From positions 217,019-281,018 of the forward strand of contig EQ973343.1 in assembly GCA_000158655.1 (NCBI GenBank): a stretch of DNA of 64,000 nt, in the 5' to 3' direction. Below, piece after piece: positions 10,073 through 19,438 of this stretch. The DNA comes from [Clostridium] methylpentosum DSM 5476 (GTDB lineage: Bacteria; Bacillota; Clostridia; Oscillospirales; Ruminococcaceae). Within the stretch, counting starts at the first letter, position 1; the number at the start of each line of letters is the position of its first letter. The position numbers and the translations under genes were made by a program. Under the pieces are notes generated by a model. It worked only from the letters and a program-made list of their open reading frames with translations, did not search any database and was not told the DNA's origin.

Positions 10073-10206
10073 AAAGCCAACGAGATTCTGTCTTTTTCAC
10101 CGAAAACCTGATAACTTATTTTAACATCTTTAGACACAAAGCAGAATCAACAGGGGAGACCTCCTGTCTCGCCTTTTGATACCTGTTGTAGCAAGAGGGG
10201 GCAGCT

Positions 10207-11223
10207 ATGCATCCAGTCATCGAATCCATCCGCCGCATCTCGGTAGAAAAATTTTATGCCAGCCGCGGGCAGATGCAGAGTATTTCCGCCCAGAACGGGG
10301 AGGTTTCTGTGCTCAGTGAGCAGTTCTTTTTCTCTGAAAACTGCGACCTGTTTGTCAATATGCATCTCTATCGTCCCCCGTTCGCCCTGCCCGAGCCAAA
10401 GCCTCCCCAGCTGCACAAACACGATTTTTACGAAATCGTCTTTGTCTACGCCGGAAACGCTGTCAATACCGTGCAGTCAGGGGGAAAACTCACCCGCCTG
10501 GCAATGGGACAAGGGGATATCTGCCTGCTCAACCCCAACGCGGAACACCGGCTTGAAATTGGGTCGGAAGAGGACACTGTGCTCAACATCCTCGTCAAAA
10601 AGCAGTTCTTCAACCTGGGTTTCCAGGAGGCAATCGGGCAAAACAACCTGCTGCACAGCTTTTTCACCGACTCGCTGTTTGAGAAAAAGGCGGTCGACCA
10701 CTACCTCTACTTTGAAAACCGCCTTTGCCCTGGGATGAAGGACTCAGCGTTTGCCCTTGCTGCTGAATCTGCACGCGGGGATATCGACTCTCCTGTCAAG
10801 CTCAAGGGATATCTCTTTCTCCTCTTCGCCGACCTGCTCACCGCCTATCGCAACGGCCTTGACGAGGGGAGTCTTGCGCTTCCCACCAGTTACAAGATCT
10901 CTGAAATCCTCTCCTATCTCATTCAGAACTCCCGCACCGTCACCCTTTCGGAGGCAGCGGAACACTTTCACTACCACGCCCAGTACCTCAGCCGCCTGCT
11001 CAAGCAGTACACCCAAAAGGGGTTTTCCGAACTGGTGCGGGAAATCAAACTCAAAAAAGCGGTCTCACTGCTGATGGACAGTTCCAAGACAGTCTCTGAA
11101 ATTGCTGAGGAGACGGGGTTCCAGGACGCCTATTTTTACAAGCTGTTCCGCGACAGATACGGTTGTTCCCCAACAGAATATCGGCGCAGGCTGCAGCGGG
11201 AAACCGGCACATTCCGCAGGTGA
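10207..11223 (+). CDS. AraC-family regulator with cupin sensor domain
   Basis: A 338-residue soluble regulator. The N-terminal half carries a cupin-type ligand pocket (HKHDFYEIVFVYAG near residue 75, NPNAEHRLEIG near 113). The C-terminal AraC double helix-turn-helix occupies about 238-335 (AEHFHYHAQYLSRLLKQY and FYKLFRDRYGCSPTEYRRR). The RBS GAGGGGG sits 5 nt before the ATG. It is divergent from the GH106 enzyme and paralogous to the protein at 11863. Likely a sugar-responsive activator of the adjacent rhamnosidase (inference). Confidence 0.9.
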   Translation: MHPVIESIRRISVEKFYASRGQMQSISAQNGEVSVLSEQFFFSENCDLFVNMHLYRPPFALPEPKPPQLHKHDFYEIVFVYAGNAVNTVQSGGKLTRLAMGQGDICLLNPNAEHRLEIGSEEDTVLNILVKKQFFNLGFQEAIGQNNLLHSFFTDSLFEKKAVDHYLYFENRLCPGMKDSAFALAAESARGDIDSPVKLKGYLFLLFADLLTAYRNGLDEGSLALPTSYKISEILSYLIQNSRTVTLSEAAEHFHYHAQYLSRLLKQYTQKGFSELVREIKLKKAVSLLMDSSKTVSEIAEETGFQDAYFYKLFRDRYGCSPTEYRRRLQRETGTFRR

Positions 11224-11306
11224 GTGGGTGCATCTGCCTCCTGAACACCGTCAATAGGTGAGGCCAAACGGAGAATCGATTCGTCCGCTATGTGTTCTGC
11301 CACACA

Positions 11307-11530
11307 CCCGTCACTGTCTAAAACCGAGAGCTTACCGCCTTCCACAGTGAAGATGTAGTTGCCCGCCTAGACCCTGAATTTGGGTGTTGTCCAGCCATCC
11401 AGCTCCGCCATGCCGAGGAAGATAACGCCGTCGATGCTGCGCATTCCACTGACTGTATCCGCATCGACCAGCAGGTGCAGAGTTTTTTGACCTGAGCCAT
11501 TTCAACCGCCGTTTTATAAAACGCTACAGC
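11307..11530 (-). pseudogene. Relic of a GH78 rhamnosidase C-terminal domain
   Basis: On the minus strand, 11307-11483 reads TLHLLVDADTV, then IDGVIFLGM, then TPKFRV-stop-AGNYIFTVEGG. This aligns block by block with the C-terminal beta domain of the GH78 enzyme at 1-3664 (ATLYLPVDASTV, IPGIIFTGM, TASFRVTSGSYDFEVVDG). There is one in-frame TAG at 11367-11369. Upstream the similarity (FYKTAVEMAQ versus SYHATVPVN) continues in another frame to about 11530. So it is a frameshifted, truncated copy. Flanking sequence in 11224-11862 shows no intact gene, apart from a TATGATATCATA palindrome at 11817-11828. Confidence 0.75.
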
Positions 11531-11862
11531 ACCACACCGGGGCGATACCGGAAACAATCTGATACCTGACTGAAACACTCTCAATTAAGATTTATGCAAC
11601 AGCTTTCAAATCGGGGCCCGGTATGTATGCTTCCCATCGGGACGCTGCCGAAAGAAAACTGTAACCTAGCCGAAACATTCGCAATAGCAGCTCTTATCCA
11701 ACAGTTCCCCGCCTTCACACCCCGCTGGATTGTCCCGAAAAAAGACAGGGTGAGAGCAAAAAGGCAAATAATCCACACAAAGAGGCAAAATAACCACAGT
11801 TCATCTCCTTGCTTTTTATGATATCATAGGAACAGGAATTCATTTACGGGGAGATGATTGCT

Positions 11863-12891
11863 GTGATTGAAGACATCGGGGTCTACCTGCAGGCAGCAGA
11901 GCAACAGATGCAGGAGTACAAAAAAAGGATCGCCCAGGCTGGCTACAGCCTCCAGCAGCGGGTGAGCGAGCAGAATCAAAAATATGGCTACAGCACAACG
12001 CCGGACGAGGAGTGGTTTGTCTTTGGGGGGCAGGTGTTCATTCTGTTCCACGGCTGCCCCTGGCGCAAAGAACCGGCGAGAAACCCCAATCCCTACCCGC
12101 ACAACCACGATTTTTTTGAGATGAGCTATGTCTACAAAGGGACTTTTCACAATATCATCGGCGGGCAGCAGATCGACCAGCCGGAGGATTCTCTGGTGTT
12201 GCTCTCCCCGCAGGCCAAGCACCGGTGCTTTACACGGTCAAGTGAAGACCTTGTCTTCAACATCCTGATCAAACGGGAGCTGATCGAAAAAATCTTTGTT
12301 CAGATGCTCTCGGAATCCGAGTCGGTCTGTCGCTTCTTTTTGGATTCCCTCTACAACGTGCGTCAGAAGCAGCCGTATCTGTTTTTCTCCTGCGACAACG
12401 CTTTGACTGAGCTCATCCACAGCATCATTGAGGAGTATTTTCAACAGCAGGACTTTTATCAAAGCATCATTCAGGCAAAGCTCATCGAGCTTTTTTCCAA
12501 GCTCTCAAGGCTGCATCAAAAAAATGCGGAGGAGACGCCAGCCGAAACCTCCAACTTTCAGCTGATACTCCAGATTGAGGATTACATCGAGCGGCATTAC
12601 TCGACGGTGACCCTCTCCTCCATCGCAGAGCATTTCAACTACACGCCGAGCTACCTCTCCAGGCTGATCCAAAAGCAGTTCAACCAAAAATTCTCCTGTT
12701 TGGTGCAGGACATCCGACTCAAGCACGCCTGCCGCTATCTGGCCCACTCTTCCCTTCCCATCGACCAGGTGGTAGAAATTGTGGGCTACAACGATGTGAG
12801 CCATTTTTACCGCGTCTTTAAGCAGAAGCACAATGTATCCCCAAATCAGTACCGGAAAAGCCACGCCCTGCGGCCCGCCGCAATTCAATAG
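11863..12891 (+). CDS. AraC-family regulator with cupin sensor domain (paralogue)
   Basis: A soluble AraC regulator of about 342 residues. An ATG at 11854 directly abuts GGGGAG, leaving no spacer; the in-frame GTG at 11863 has the right 9-nt spacing and is preferred. The cupin sensor carries PHNHDFFEMSYVYKG near residue 85 and LSPQAKHRCF near 120. The double helix-turn-helix is at about 240-338 (AEHFNYTPSYLSRLIQKQF and FYRVFKQKHNVSPNQYRK). It is co-oriented with the GH106-type enzyme at 13332 and is its likely regulator (inference from position). Confidence 0.9.
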   Translation: MIEDIGVYLQAAEQQMQEYKKRIAQAGYSLQQRVSEQNQKYGYSTTPDEEWFVFGGQVFILFHGCPWRKEPARNPNPYPHNHDFFEMSYVYKGTFHNIIGGQQIDQPEDSLVLLSPQAKHRCFTRSSEDLVFNILIKRELIEKIFVQMLSESESVCRFFLDSLYNVRQKQPYLFFSCDNALTELIHSIIEEYFQQQDFYQSIIQAKLIELFSKLSRLHQKNAEETPAETSNFQLILQIEDYIERHYSTVTLSSIAEHFNYTPSYLSRLIQKQFNQKFSCLVQDIRLKHACRYLAHSSLPIDQVVEIVGYNDVSHFYRVFKQKHNVSPNQYRKSHALRPAAIQ

Positions 12892-13149
12892 ACATCCGAA
12901 CAGCCCCGATGGGAGAATAAAATGCCACAAATTCGGTGATAAAACGGCGGGGACATCGTTTCCTTCTCTGGCGTGCGAAAGTCCTCCGGGATCCACCCGC
13001 CTGTCTCTGGCCATTTTTCCCTGTCTCCTTTCCACCAATTTCTCTGGAAGCAATGCAAAACCAAACACAAACCCTGCCGTTTTGAAAGAAACAGATTCAA
13101 TTCTCTCAACCCGAACTGCAGCGTTCGGCTGACCAGGTCTCAAAAACCA

Positions 13150-13186
13150 AATCCCCGCCCGGTACGCGCCGAGTGGGGATTTTTTC
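13150..13186 (+). terminator. Intrinsic terminator in spacer 12892-13331
   Basis: AATCCCC and GGGGATT arms flank an 18-nt loop, followed by TTTTT on the plus strand. It lies 260 nt beyond the AraC gene and upstream of the promoter region of the GH106-type gene, so the two are probably transcribed separately. The rest of this spacer shows no gene; TAAAAT at 13270-13275 may be a -10. Confidence 0.6.
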
Positions 13187-13331
13187 TGATTCCCTCACCC
13201 CTGTGCAAACAGCATAAAAAAAGCCATAAACACCTCAAATTACCCCCTAAAACGCACAGTGCAGATTTGCTAAAATAGAATCAGACAAACAATCCATTTT
13301 GTCAAACTGTTTGAAATTAGGAGGAATCATG

Positions 13332-16300
13332 ATGAAACGAGCCCGAAAATTGCTCGCATCCCTGCTGGCGGCCGCGCTGTGTGCCAGCTGCCTGTCCGGC
13401 ATCGCCCCAGTAGCGGCGGCCACACAGCCAACCAGCTTTGCCACAGAGTTTGCCAACCCAATGTATGAGGATTCGATGCTCAAGGTGCGCTACTGGCTCC
13501 CCTCGGGTTATCCCGCATCCTCTCCCGAACTGCTCGAGGAGATCGACCGGGAGATGGCAGAACTCGCTGAGGCAGGCTACAGCACAGTGGAACTCGCCAA
13601 CGTCTATGAAGGCCTGACCGAATCGGAGTACAAGGCGCTTGAGGAGGGAGACGGAGAGGAGAGTTATCTCTTTGGAAGCTCCTACTGGACCGAAACGCTG
13701 CGCCAGGTGCTCAAATCCGCCAAAACCTACGGCATGACAGTGGACATCACAATGGGACCGCACTGGCCGGCTGCATCGGATGAGATCGACATCGAGAGCG
13801 ACGCTGTAATGAAGGAAGCGGTTTACGCGGCAAACGAGCTGAGCGCCGGGGACCGCTACACCCAGCTCACAAGAGACTATGTGGCGATCACCAAGAGCGA
13901 CGCTTCGGTCAATCTGCTCGGCGTGTACGCGGCAAAATACGAGAGCACCAAGGAATTCAGCAAAACCAGCGGCTACGGGGACAGCGCGGTGACAACCAAA
14001 TGGCTGCAATACGCTGTTGACGACAGCACAATGGTCAAGCTTGAGGCGGATGAGAACGGGAACTACGATTTCACCGCTCCGGAGGACAACTACGTTGTCA
14101 TCGAGGTGTACGAGCACTCGACCGGCGCGACCATCAAATACAGCACCTACAACAACCCAGACACCAACTACACCGGGTACTGCCTCGACATGTACAACGA
14201 GGCAGGAGCGCAGGAATTCATCCGCTACTTTGAGGAACACGTGGTTGACGATGAAATCGAAGCGCTGCTCAAAGAGGTGGGCGGTAACTTCTTTGAGGAC
14301 AACTTCAGCTACAGCGCACAGAACATCTGGACCTCTACACTGATGGATACCTTCAATGAAAACAGCGGCTACGACATGCTCGACGTCCTGCCCTACACGC
14401 TGGGCATCCCCTCCAACGGCCACTCTTCGGAGCGCAACAGCACCGGGATTGACCTCGAATCCAGCGCGCCGTTTGTCATTGCAAACGACACCGAGTACAA
14501 GTACAACCGCGTTCGCGGAGATATGATTGACTCCTGGGCGGGCTGCTACCTCAACCAGCACATCGCCACCATCATGGACTGGGCGGAGAACCGCTTTGGC
14601 ATGGGCTTCCGCACCCAGACCTACGGCGGCAACATTGACACCGGGCTGTGCGCAGCAACCGTCACAATTCCGGAGGGGGAGAGCATCGGCTTCTCCGACG
14701 GGTTCGACGGGTTCAGCATGCTCGCCGCCGGGCGCGATATGGGGGGCAACACCCCCATCCTCTCCTCCGAGTTTGCCGCGAGCTTTTCGCAGGGTGGCGC
14801 CTACGGCTATGCCTGGGACGACCTGATGAAGGCGGCCTATAAAAACTACTCTGCCGGTGTCAACGCCCTGGTGTTCCACGGCTACAGCTACCTGTACTCC
14901 CCCGAATCGGTCTGGCCGGGCAACCACGCGTTTGGAACTGCCTGCTCGGGCACCTGGAGCTCCCGTGACCCGCAGTGGACCCAGATTGCCGACCTCTCAG
15001 GCAATCTGCGCCGCTTCCAATACACCCTCCAGCAGGGCGTGCAGAAAACCGACGTCGCGGTATATGAAAGCATGGGCAACGCGCAGGGCGGCGGCCCATT
15101 CTATGACGGAAGCGCTCTGACTGCAGAGGGCTACTCCTACCAGCTGTTTACCCCCGAACTGCTCACCCTTGACTCTGCAGCTGTCACAAACGGCGTCCTC
15201 AACGAAAACGGTCCCGCCTACAAGGCGATGGTGATTGACAACGAGACCGCAATGTCCAAAGAAACGATGAGCAAACTCATCTCATATGCAGACGCAGGAC
15301 TTGCTCTCGTCTTTGCCAACCAGCTCCCCTGCATCTCCACCTCGCTCACCGAGGACAACGCAGAAATCGCCGCGATGATGCAGACGCTGCTCGAAAAAGA
15401 CAACGTCGTAGCGGTGGAGAGCACCAGCGATATTGGCAGGGCCCTCCTGGAGCTCGGCGTTGCTCCGGCAGCGCAGAAAGCCGAGTCGGACACCGCGGTT
15501 CTCCCGATTCACCGCTCGATGGATGGCGGAGAGATCTACTACTTCTACAACACCTCGGATCAAGAGACCACTGTCACCGTCACCATGCAGGGCGACGGCG
15601 CCCCCTATCTGCTCAACACCTGGACAGGTGAAGTCATTCCGCTCGCAGAATATACAAGCGATGGCAAAAGTGTTACAACAACGGTTACACTGACTGGAAA
15701 CGATGCGGTTCTGTTCGGCATCGGCGCGGCGTTTGGCAGCGGCGAAGAGGTCCATGCGACCAAGAGCACCGTCAAGCTCGGCTATGACAACGGTACACTC
15801 ACCGCAAAAGTGGACCAGAACGGCCCCTACTCGGTCACCACAAGCGAAGGTAAAGTTTACACCGGGAACTGCACCGATCTCGCCTCCCCCATCGAAATCA
15901 ACGATTGGGACCTGAGTGTTGAGAGCTGGACCTCTGGCGACCCGGACGATGCAAAAGTCACTGCCAAAGAGATCATTTATGAAGGCCACACCGACGCAGT
16001 GCCCTGGAGCAGCATCCCCGAAGTGGGCGGCAATGTCTCGGGCATCGGCAGATACACCACCACCTTTGAGATGACGGACACCGCCAACACAGGCGCAACC
16101 CTTTCATTCACCGGCGTCGGAGAGACGTTCCAGGTCTATCTCAACGGCAAGCAGCTCCCCGCGGCGGATCAGGTGACCAAGCAGGTGGACCTGGACGGAT
16201 ACCTCAAAGAGGGGGAAAATGAACTGACCGTCGTGGTCGCAACCTCGCTGCAAAACGCAGTCAACGCCCCGAACAGCGCGGCCAAGGTGTACGGCATTGT

Positions 16301-17129
16301 AGGAACCACCCTGATTCAGCCCTATCAGAAGGTCCAGATCAAGGAAACCGCGAACAAAGCTATTCTGCAGGCAGTCATTGACTACGCAGTTGCGCAGAAA
16401 AACGCCCCGTCGTTCAGTCAGGTCATCGGCTCAGTGCAGGCCTCCTTTACCGCAGCGCTCGATCAGGCGCAGGAGATCAACAGCTCTCTCAGTGCAACCC
16501 AGCAGCAGGTCGACCTCGCCTGGCAGACCCTCATGACAGAGATCCACAAGCTCGGATTCATTCAGGGCGACAAAGCGGCCCTTGCATCCCTAGTTACACT
16601 CGGTAACAGCTTCCATGACAACATCGACAACTACACCCCTGCGACAGCTCAGCCGTTTACCACAGCGCTTGCAGCAGCTCAGGCAGTGCTCGAAGATCAG
16701 GACGCACTGCAGGGCGAAGTCGACGCGGCGCACAGCGCACTGCTCGACGCGATGATGAACCTGCGCTACAAGGCGGACAAATCCATTCTGGAAGCTGTCC
16801 TTGCGCGTGCAGACAAAATCGACCTGTCGGTCTACACCGAAGCCAGCGTCGCCGCCTTTGCCTCTGCGAAAGCCGAAGCAGAAGCAGCTCTGAACGACCA
16901 AAACGCAGAGCAGGCGGGTGTGGACGAGGCAGCGGACAACCTGCAGGCTGCAATCGATCAGCTCACCTGTGAGTCAGTCGTTCCTGCGCCCACTGTGCAC
17001 GGGGATGCCTCTCTCACCAGTGCGGGCTCCTCTCCCAAGACCGGCGATACAGCGCCGCTCGCAGCGGGATTTGCAGTCCTCGCCCTCATCGGCGCGGCAT
17101 GCGCTCTGACATCCAAAAGAAAACGCTGA
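13332..17129 (+). CDS. Large GH106-type glycosidase with FIVAR-like repeats and SPKTG anchor
   Basis: A secreted surface enzyme of about 1265 residues. AGGAGG at 13319-13324 is 7 nt from the ATG at 13332 (tandem ATG at 13329). After the signal peptide (ending near AAAT) the mature N-terminus resembles GH106 (FATEFANP, VRYWLPSGY, LAEAGYSTVELANV). Blocks like GMGFRTQTYGG and TIPEGES match conserved GH106 segments of the neighbour at 6800-10000, but with clear divergence, for example the WWWPDG signature becomes YWLPSG. Three helical repeats occupy about 1005-1215 (TEIHKLGFIQGDKAAL, KADKSILEA). The end is SPKTG (about residue 1233), a hydrophobic helix and KRKR, a sortase-type signal. Activity on an alpha-L-rhamnoside is likely but substrate specificity may differ. 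Confidence 0.85.
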   Translation: MKRARKLLASLLAAALCASCLSGIAPVAAATQPTSFATEFANPMYEDSMLKVRYWLPSGYPASSPELLEEIDREMAELAEAGYSTVELANVYEGLTESEYKALEEGDGEESYLFGSSYWTETLRQVLKSAKTYGMTVDITMGPHWPAASDEIDIESDAVMKEAVYAANELSAGDRYTQLTRDYVAITKSDASVNLLGVYAAKYESTKEFSKTSGYGDSAVTTKWLQYAVDDSTMVKLEADENGNYDFTAPEDNYVVIEVYEHSTGATIKYSTYNNPDTNYTGYCLDMYNEAGAQEFIRYFEEHVVDDEIEALLKEVGGNFFEDNFSYSAQNIWTSTLMDTFNENSGYDMLDVLPYTLGIPSNGHSSERNSTGIDLESSAPFVIANDTEYKYNRVRGDMIDSWAGCYLNQHIATIMDWAENRFGMGFRTQTYGGNIDTGLCAATVTIPEGESIGFSDGFDGFSMLAAGRDMGGNTPILSSEFAASFSQGGAYGYAWDDLMKAAYKNYSAGVNALVFHGYSYLYSPESVWPGNHAFGTACSGTWSSRDPQWTQIADLSGNLRRFQYTLQQGVQKTDVAVYESMGNAQGGGPFYDGSALTAEGYSYQLFTPELLTLDSAAVTNGVLNENGPAYKAMVIDNETAMSKETMSKLISYADAGLALVFANQLPCISTSLTEDNAEIAAMMQTLLEKDNVVAVESTSDIGRALLELGVAPAAQKAESDTAVLPIHRSMDGGEIYYFYNTSDQETTVTVTMQGDGAPYLLNTWTGEVIPLAEYTSDGKSVTTTVTLTGNDAVLFGIGAAFGSGEEVHATKSTVKLGYDNGTLTAKVDQNGPYSVTTSEGKVYTGNCTDLASPIEINDWDLSVESWTSGDPDDAKVTAKEIIYEGHTDAVPWSSIPEVGGNVSGIGRYTTTFEMTDTANTGATLSFTGVGETFQVYLNGKQLPAADQVTKQVDLDGYLKEGENELTVVVATSLQNAVNAPNSAAKVYGIVGTTLIQPYQKVQIKETANKAILQAVIDYAVAQKNAPSFSQVIGSVQASFTAALDQAQEINSSLSATQQQVDLAWQTLMTEIHKLGFIQGDKAALASLVTLGNSFHDNIDNYTPATAQPFTTALAAAQAVLEDQDALQGEVDAAHSALLDAMMNLRYKADKSILEAVLARADKIDLSVYTEASVAAFASAKAEAEAALNDQNAEQAGVDEAADNLQAAIDQLTCESVVPAPTVHGDASLTSAGSSPKTGDTAPLAAGFAVLALIGAACALTSKRKR

Positions 17130-17145
17130 TTGAGACAGCAAAAAC

Positions 17146-17181
17146 GACAGCCGGGCAGAACTGCCCGGCTGTCATTTTTTT
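17146..17181 (+). terminator. Intrinsic terminator of GH106-type gene
   Basis: GACAGCCGGGCAG / CTGCCCGGCTGTC, a 13-bp perfect stem with minimal loop, is followed by a run of seven T, 16 nt after the stop codon. Confidence 0.92.
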
Positions 17182-17197
17182 GTTCCCCCAACGAATG

Positions 17198-17443
17198 CTA
17201 CCCCTTGTTTTTTTCATCTTCACCCGGCGGCTTCTTTGCTCTGGCCGCATACTTTTTTCCCATCTCCAGAATCCACTTTCCGTCAAGCGGCCGAAACCGA
17301 TCGCACGACCAGGATGCAAACACCACTTCATATGGGCTGATCAGACAAATACCGTAACCAAACGATCGGTAGCACTCCTCAAACCTGGATTTCAGATAGA
17401 TTTTGTGAAAAAAGAAGCAGTCTTTGCAGCTATTTTCTTCCAT
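17198..17443 (-). CDS. Small cysteine-rich protein, function unknown
   Basis: An 81-residue protein with CKDC at residues 6-9, further Cys near 24, 33 and 47, and a lysine-rich tail. GAGGAGGGATCAGC precedes the ATG, and a TTGCTA-17-TATAAT promoter lies just upstream, so it is probably real. The spacing CxxCxFF...GYGxC...C resembles small metal-binding proteins of Clostridia, so zinc or iron binding is possible (inference). No function can be assigned. It is divergent from the ribbon-helix-helix gene at 17570, with both promoters inside about 130 bp. Confidence 0.7.
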   Translation of the reverse strand: MEENSCKDCFFFHKIYLKSRFEECYRSFGYGICLISPYEVVFASWSCDRFRPLDGKWILEMGKKYAARAKKPPGEDEKNKG

Positions 17444-17468
17444 GCTGATCCCTCCTCATACTAGCACT

Positions 17469-17497
17469 ATTATACACTATTTTAAATAAAATAGCAA
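17469..17497 (-). promoter_or_regulatory. Sigma-A promoter of the Cys-rich gene
   Basis: On the minus strand: TTGCTA (17492-17497), 17-bp spacer, TATAAT (17469-17474), about 25 nt before the start codon. Confidence 0.75.
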
Positions 17498-17510
17498 CAT
17501 ATAGCACCAA

Positions 17511-17539
17511 TTGTAATATTATGATGCTGTCTGTATAAT
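17511..17539 (+). promoter_or_regulatory. Sigma-A promoter of the ribbon-helix-helix gene
   Basis: TTGTAA (17511-17516), 17-bp spacer, TATAAT (17534-17539), about 30 nt before the ATG at 17570. It lies 14 bp from the -35 of the opposite promoter, so one bound repressor could control both. Confidence 0.75.
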
Positions 17540-17569
17540 AATAGAGATACAGATGAGGGAGGGAATCCA

Positions 17570-17749
17570 ATGCCAGAGCCCATGTTAAAATACCGCACAC
17601 GCTTTACCTCTTCGATCAAAAATGAGCTGATGGAATCATTGAATGATCTAGCGGATAAAACGAGAATTCCAAAATCAAGGCTGTTCGACGAGGCGGTCGA
17701 AGACCTGCTCAAAAAATACGAAAAGCTCTATCAAAACCAAGAAAAATAG
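17570..17749 (+). CDS. Small ribbon-helix-helix (CopG/Arc-type) DNA-binding protein
   Basis: A 59-residue protein preceded by GAGGGAGGGAATCCA. The N-terminus gives a short basic beta strand (LKYRTRFTSSI). Two helices follow, separated by the TRIPKSRLF turn (about residues 31-39) and ending in AVEDLLKKYEKLY. This is the pattern of ribbon-helix-helix regulators that bind DNA as dimers through the strand. It has its own promoter and a terminator immediately after. No toxin gene is adjacent, so an antitoxin role is not supported; autoregulation and control of the divergent Cys-rich gene are plausible (inference). Confidence 0.75.
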   Translation: MPEPMLKYRTRFTSSIKNELMESLNDLADKTRIPKSRLFDEAVEDLLKKYEKLYQNQEK

Positions 17750-17793
17750 GCGTTTGCAGTTGGGACCGACGGCAAACGCCTATTCCCTTTTTC
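17749..17793 (+). terminator. Intrinsic terminator of the ribbon-helix-helix gene
   Basis: GGCGTTTGC / GCAAACGCC stem with a 14-nt loop, followed by TATTCCCTTTTT. It overlaps the last base of the stop codon. Confidence 0.8.
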
Positions 17794-17843
17794 AAAGCCG
17801 CCGCATTCCTATAAAAGCTTTTTTACACGCCCTGCCCATGCAG

Positions 17844-17879
17844 AAAAAAGCGCCTGCAATCCTTGCAGACGCTTTTTTC
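17844..17879 (-). terminator. Bidirectional terminator after spoIVA
   Basis: AAAAAAGCGCCTGCAA / TTGCAGACGCTTTTTT, a long stem with one mismatch and T-runs on both strands, directly abutting the spoIVA stop codon. Confidence 0.88.
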
Positions 17880-19358
17880 TTAAAGAATAATGCAGATCAG
17901 GCCGCCGCAGCCCTCGTTGATGATCCTCTCGATGGTCTCCTGAAGCTTGAGCCGCGCATCGGCGGGCATCCGGTAGAGCTTGTTGTGCAGTCCCTCGTTG
18001 ACGAGGTCGTGCAGCGATTTTCCAAAGATGTTGGACTCCCACAGCTTCTGCGGATCCTCCTCATAGCCGTTGAGCAGATACATCACAAGCTCTTCCGACT
18101 GCTTCTCGCTGCCCACAATGGGGTTGACTTCGGCGGTGATGTCCGCACGCATCATGTGGATGGACGGGGCGCTCGCCTTAAGGCGCACGCCGTATTTTCC
18201 CCCCTGTTTGACCATCTCGGGCTCCTCAAGGGTGAGCTCGTCGAGCGACGGCATCACAATGCCGTAACCAGTCGCCTCGACCTCTTCGAGTGCGCCCGCG
18301 ACTTTCTCGTACTTTTTCTTGATTTCGGCGAGCTCGATCATGCAGGGCATCAGGCCGGCTTCGCCGTCGATCTGGATTCCTGTCGTCTCGCCGAGGATGG
18401 TGTAAAACAAATCGGGGTTGAGCAGGATACGAATCTTTGCCGAGCCGCTTCCGAGGTCGATTGAGTCCACGTCACACGACGAAACGTGCTCGCACTCCTT
18501 CATCGCGTCGAGCTTGGGGCGCACCTGCCAAATGTGGGCGATGTCGCGGTAAATCACTTTGATGCGGTCGAACAAATCGCTCTTGAGCCAGTGGTCCTTT
18601 TTGAGCATGGTGATCCACCGCGGCATATCCACCTGGATTTCCTTGACCGGGAACTGGAACAGGACCTGTTTGAGCACTTCACGGATGTCAGCTTCGTTGA
18701 GTTCGAGGCAGTTGACCGGCAGAACGGTCACGCCGTACTTGTCGCTGAGTTCCTCCGCAAGGGACCGTGAGGCGGAAGAACCGGGGTTCTCACAGTTGAG
18801 CAGGACGATAAACGGCTTGTTGATCTCCTTGAGTTCGGCGATGACGCGTTCCTCCGCCTCTTCGTATTCGTCGCGCGGAATGTCGCTGATGCTTCCGTCC
18901 GTCGTGATGACAAGGCCAATGGTGGAATGCTCGGTGATGACCTTTTGGGTGCCCACCTCAGCCGCCATATTAAAGGGAATTTCTTTTTCAAACCAAGGGG
19001 TCATGACCATGCGGGGCATCTCATTTTCAATATAGCCGAGGGAGCTCGGGACGATGTAGCCCACACAGTCGATGAGGCGGACATTAAACGCGGCGTTGTC
19101 GTCGAGCACGACCTTGACCGCCTCTTCGGGGATGAACTTCGGTTCAGTGGTCATGATCGTCTTGCCCGCCGCAGACTGGGGCAGCTCATCGGTTGCGCGC
19201 TCCTTGCGGAAGGCGCTGTCTATGTGGGGAATGACCAGGGTTTCCATAAACTTTTTAATAAAGGTGGACTTTCCCGTGCGCACGGGGCCGACGATTCCGA
19301 TGTAGATATCCCCGTCGGTGCGCTTGGCGATGTCCTGATAGATACTGCTGTTTTCCAT
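17880..19358 (-). CDS. spoIVA: Stage IV sporulation protein A (SpoIVA)
   Basis: A 492-residue morphogenetic ATPase that polymerises on the forespore outer membrane to form the base of the spore coat, made in the mother cell. The Walker A motif GPVRTGKST is at residues 24-32, and the P-loop domain includes LIDCVGYIVPSS and VLLNCENPGSS. The protein ends in the conserved hydrophobic tail GGLICIIL that SpoIVA uses for membrane targeting. Full length for the family (about 492). AGGAGG lies 12 nt before the ATG. It follows sipL by 80 nt on the same strand; SipL is a known SpoIVA partner in Clostridioides difficile. Confidence 0.97.
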   Translation of the reverse strand: MENSSIYQDIAKRTDGDIYIGIVGPVRTGKSTFIKKFMETLVIPHIDSAFRKERATDELPQSAAGKTIMTTEPKFIPEEAVKVVLDDNAAFNVRLIDCVGYIVPSSLGYIENEMPRMVMTPWFEKEIPFNMAAEVGTQKVITEHSTIGLVITTDGSISDIPRDEYEEAEERVIAELKEINKPFIVLLNCENPGSSASRSLAEELSDKYGVTVLPVNCLELNEADIREVLKQVLFQFPVKEIQVDMPRWITMLKKDHWLKSDLFDRIKVIYRDIAHIWQVRPKLDAMKECEHVSSCDVDSIDLGSGSAKIRILLNPDLFYTILGETTGIQIDGEAGLMPCMIELAEIKKKYEKVAGALEEVEATGYGIVMPSLDELTLEEPEMVKQGGKYGVRLKASAPSIHMMRADITAEVNPIVGSEKQSEELVMYLLNGYEEDPQKLWESNIFGKSLHDLVNEGLHNKLYRMPADARLKLQETIERIINEGCGGLICIIL

Positions 19359-19438
19359 ACGATTCGGTAACCTCCTTATTTACAGCATGGGTTGCGCACG
19401 ATCGGCACGCTTCCGCCGCGCAGTGCAGCGGAACCTGT

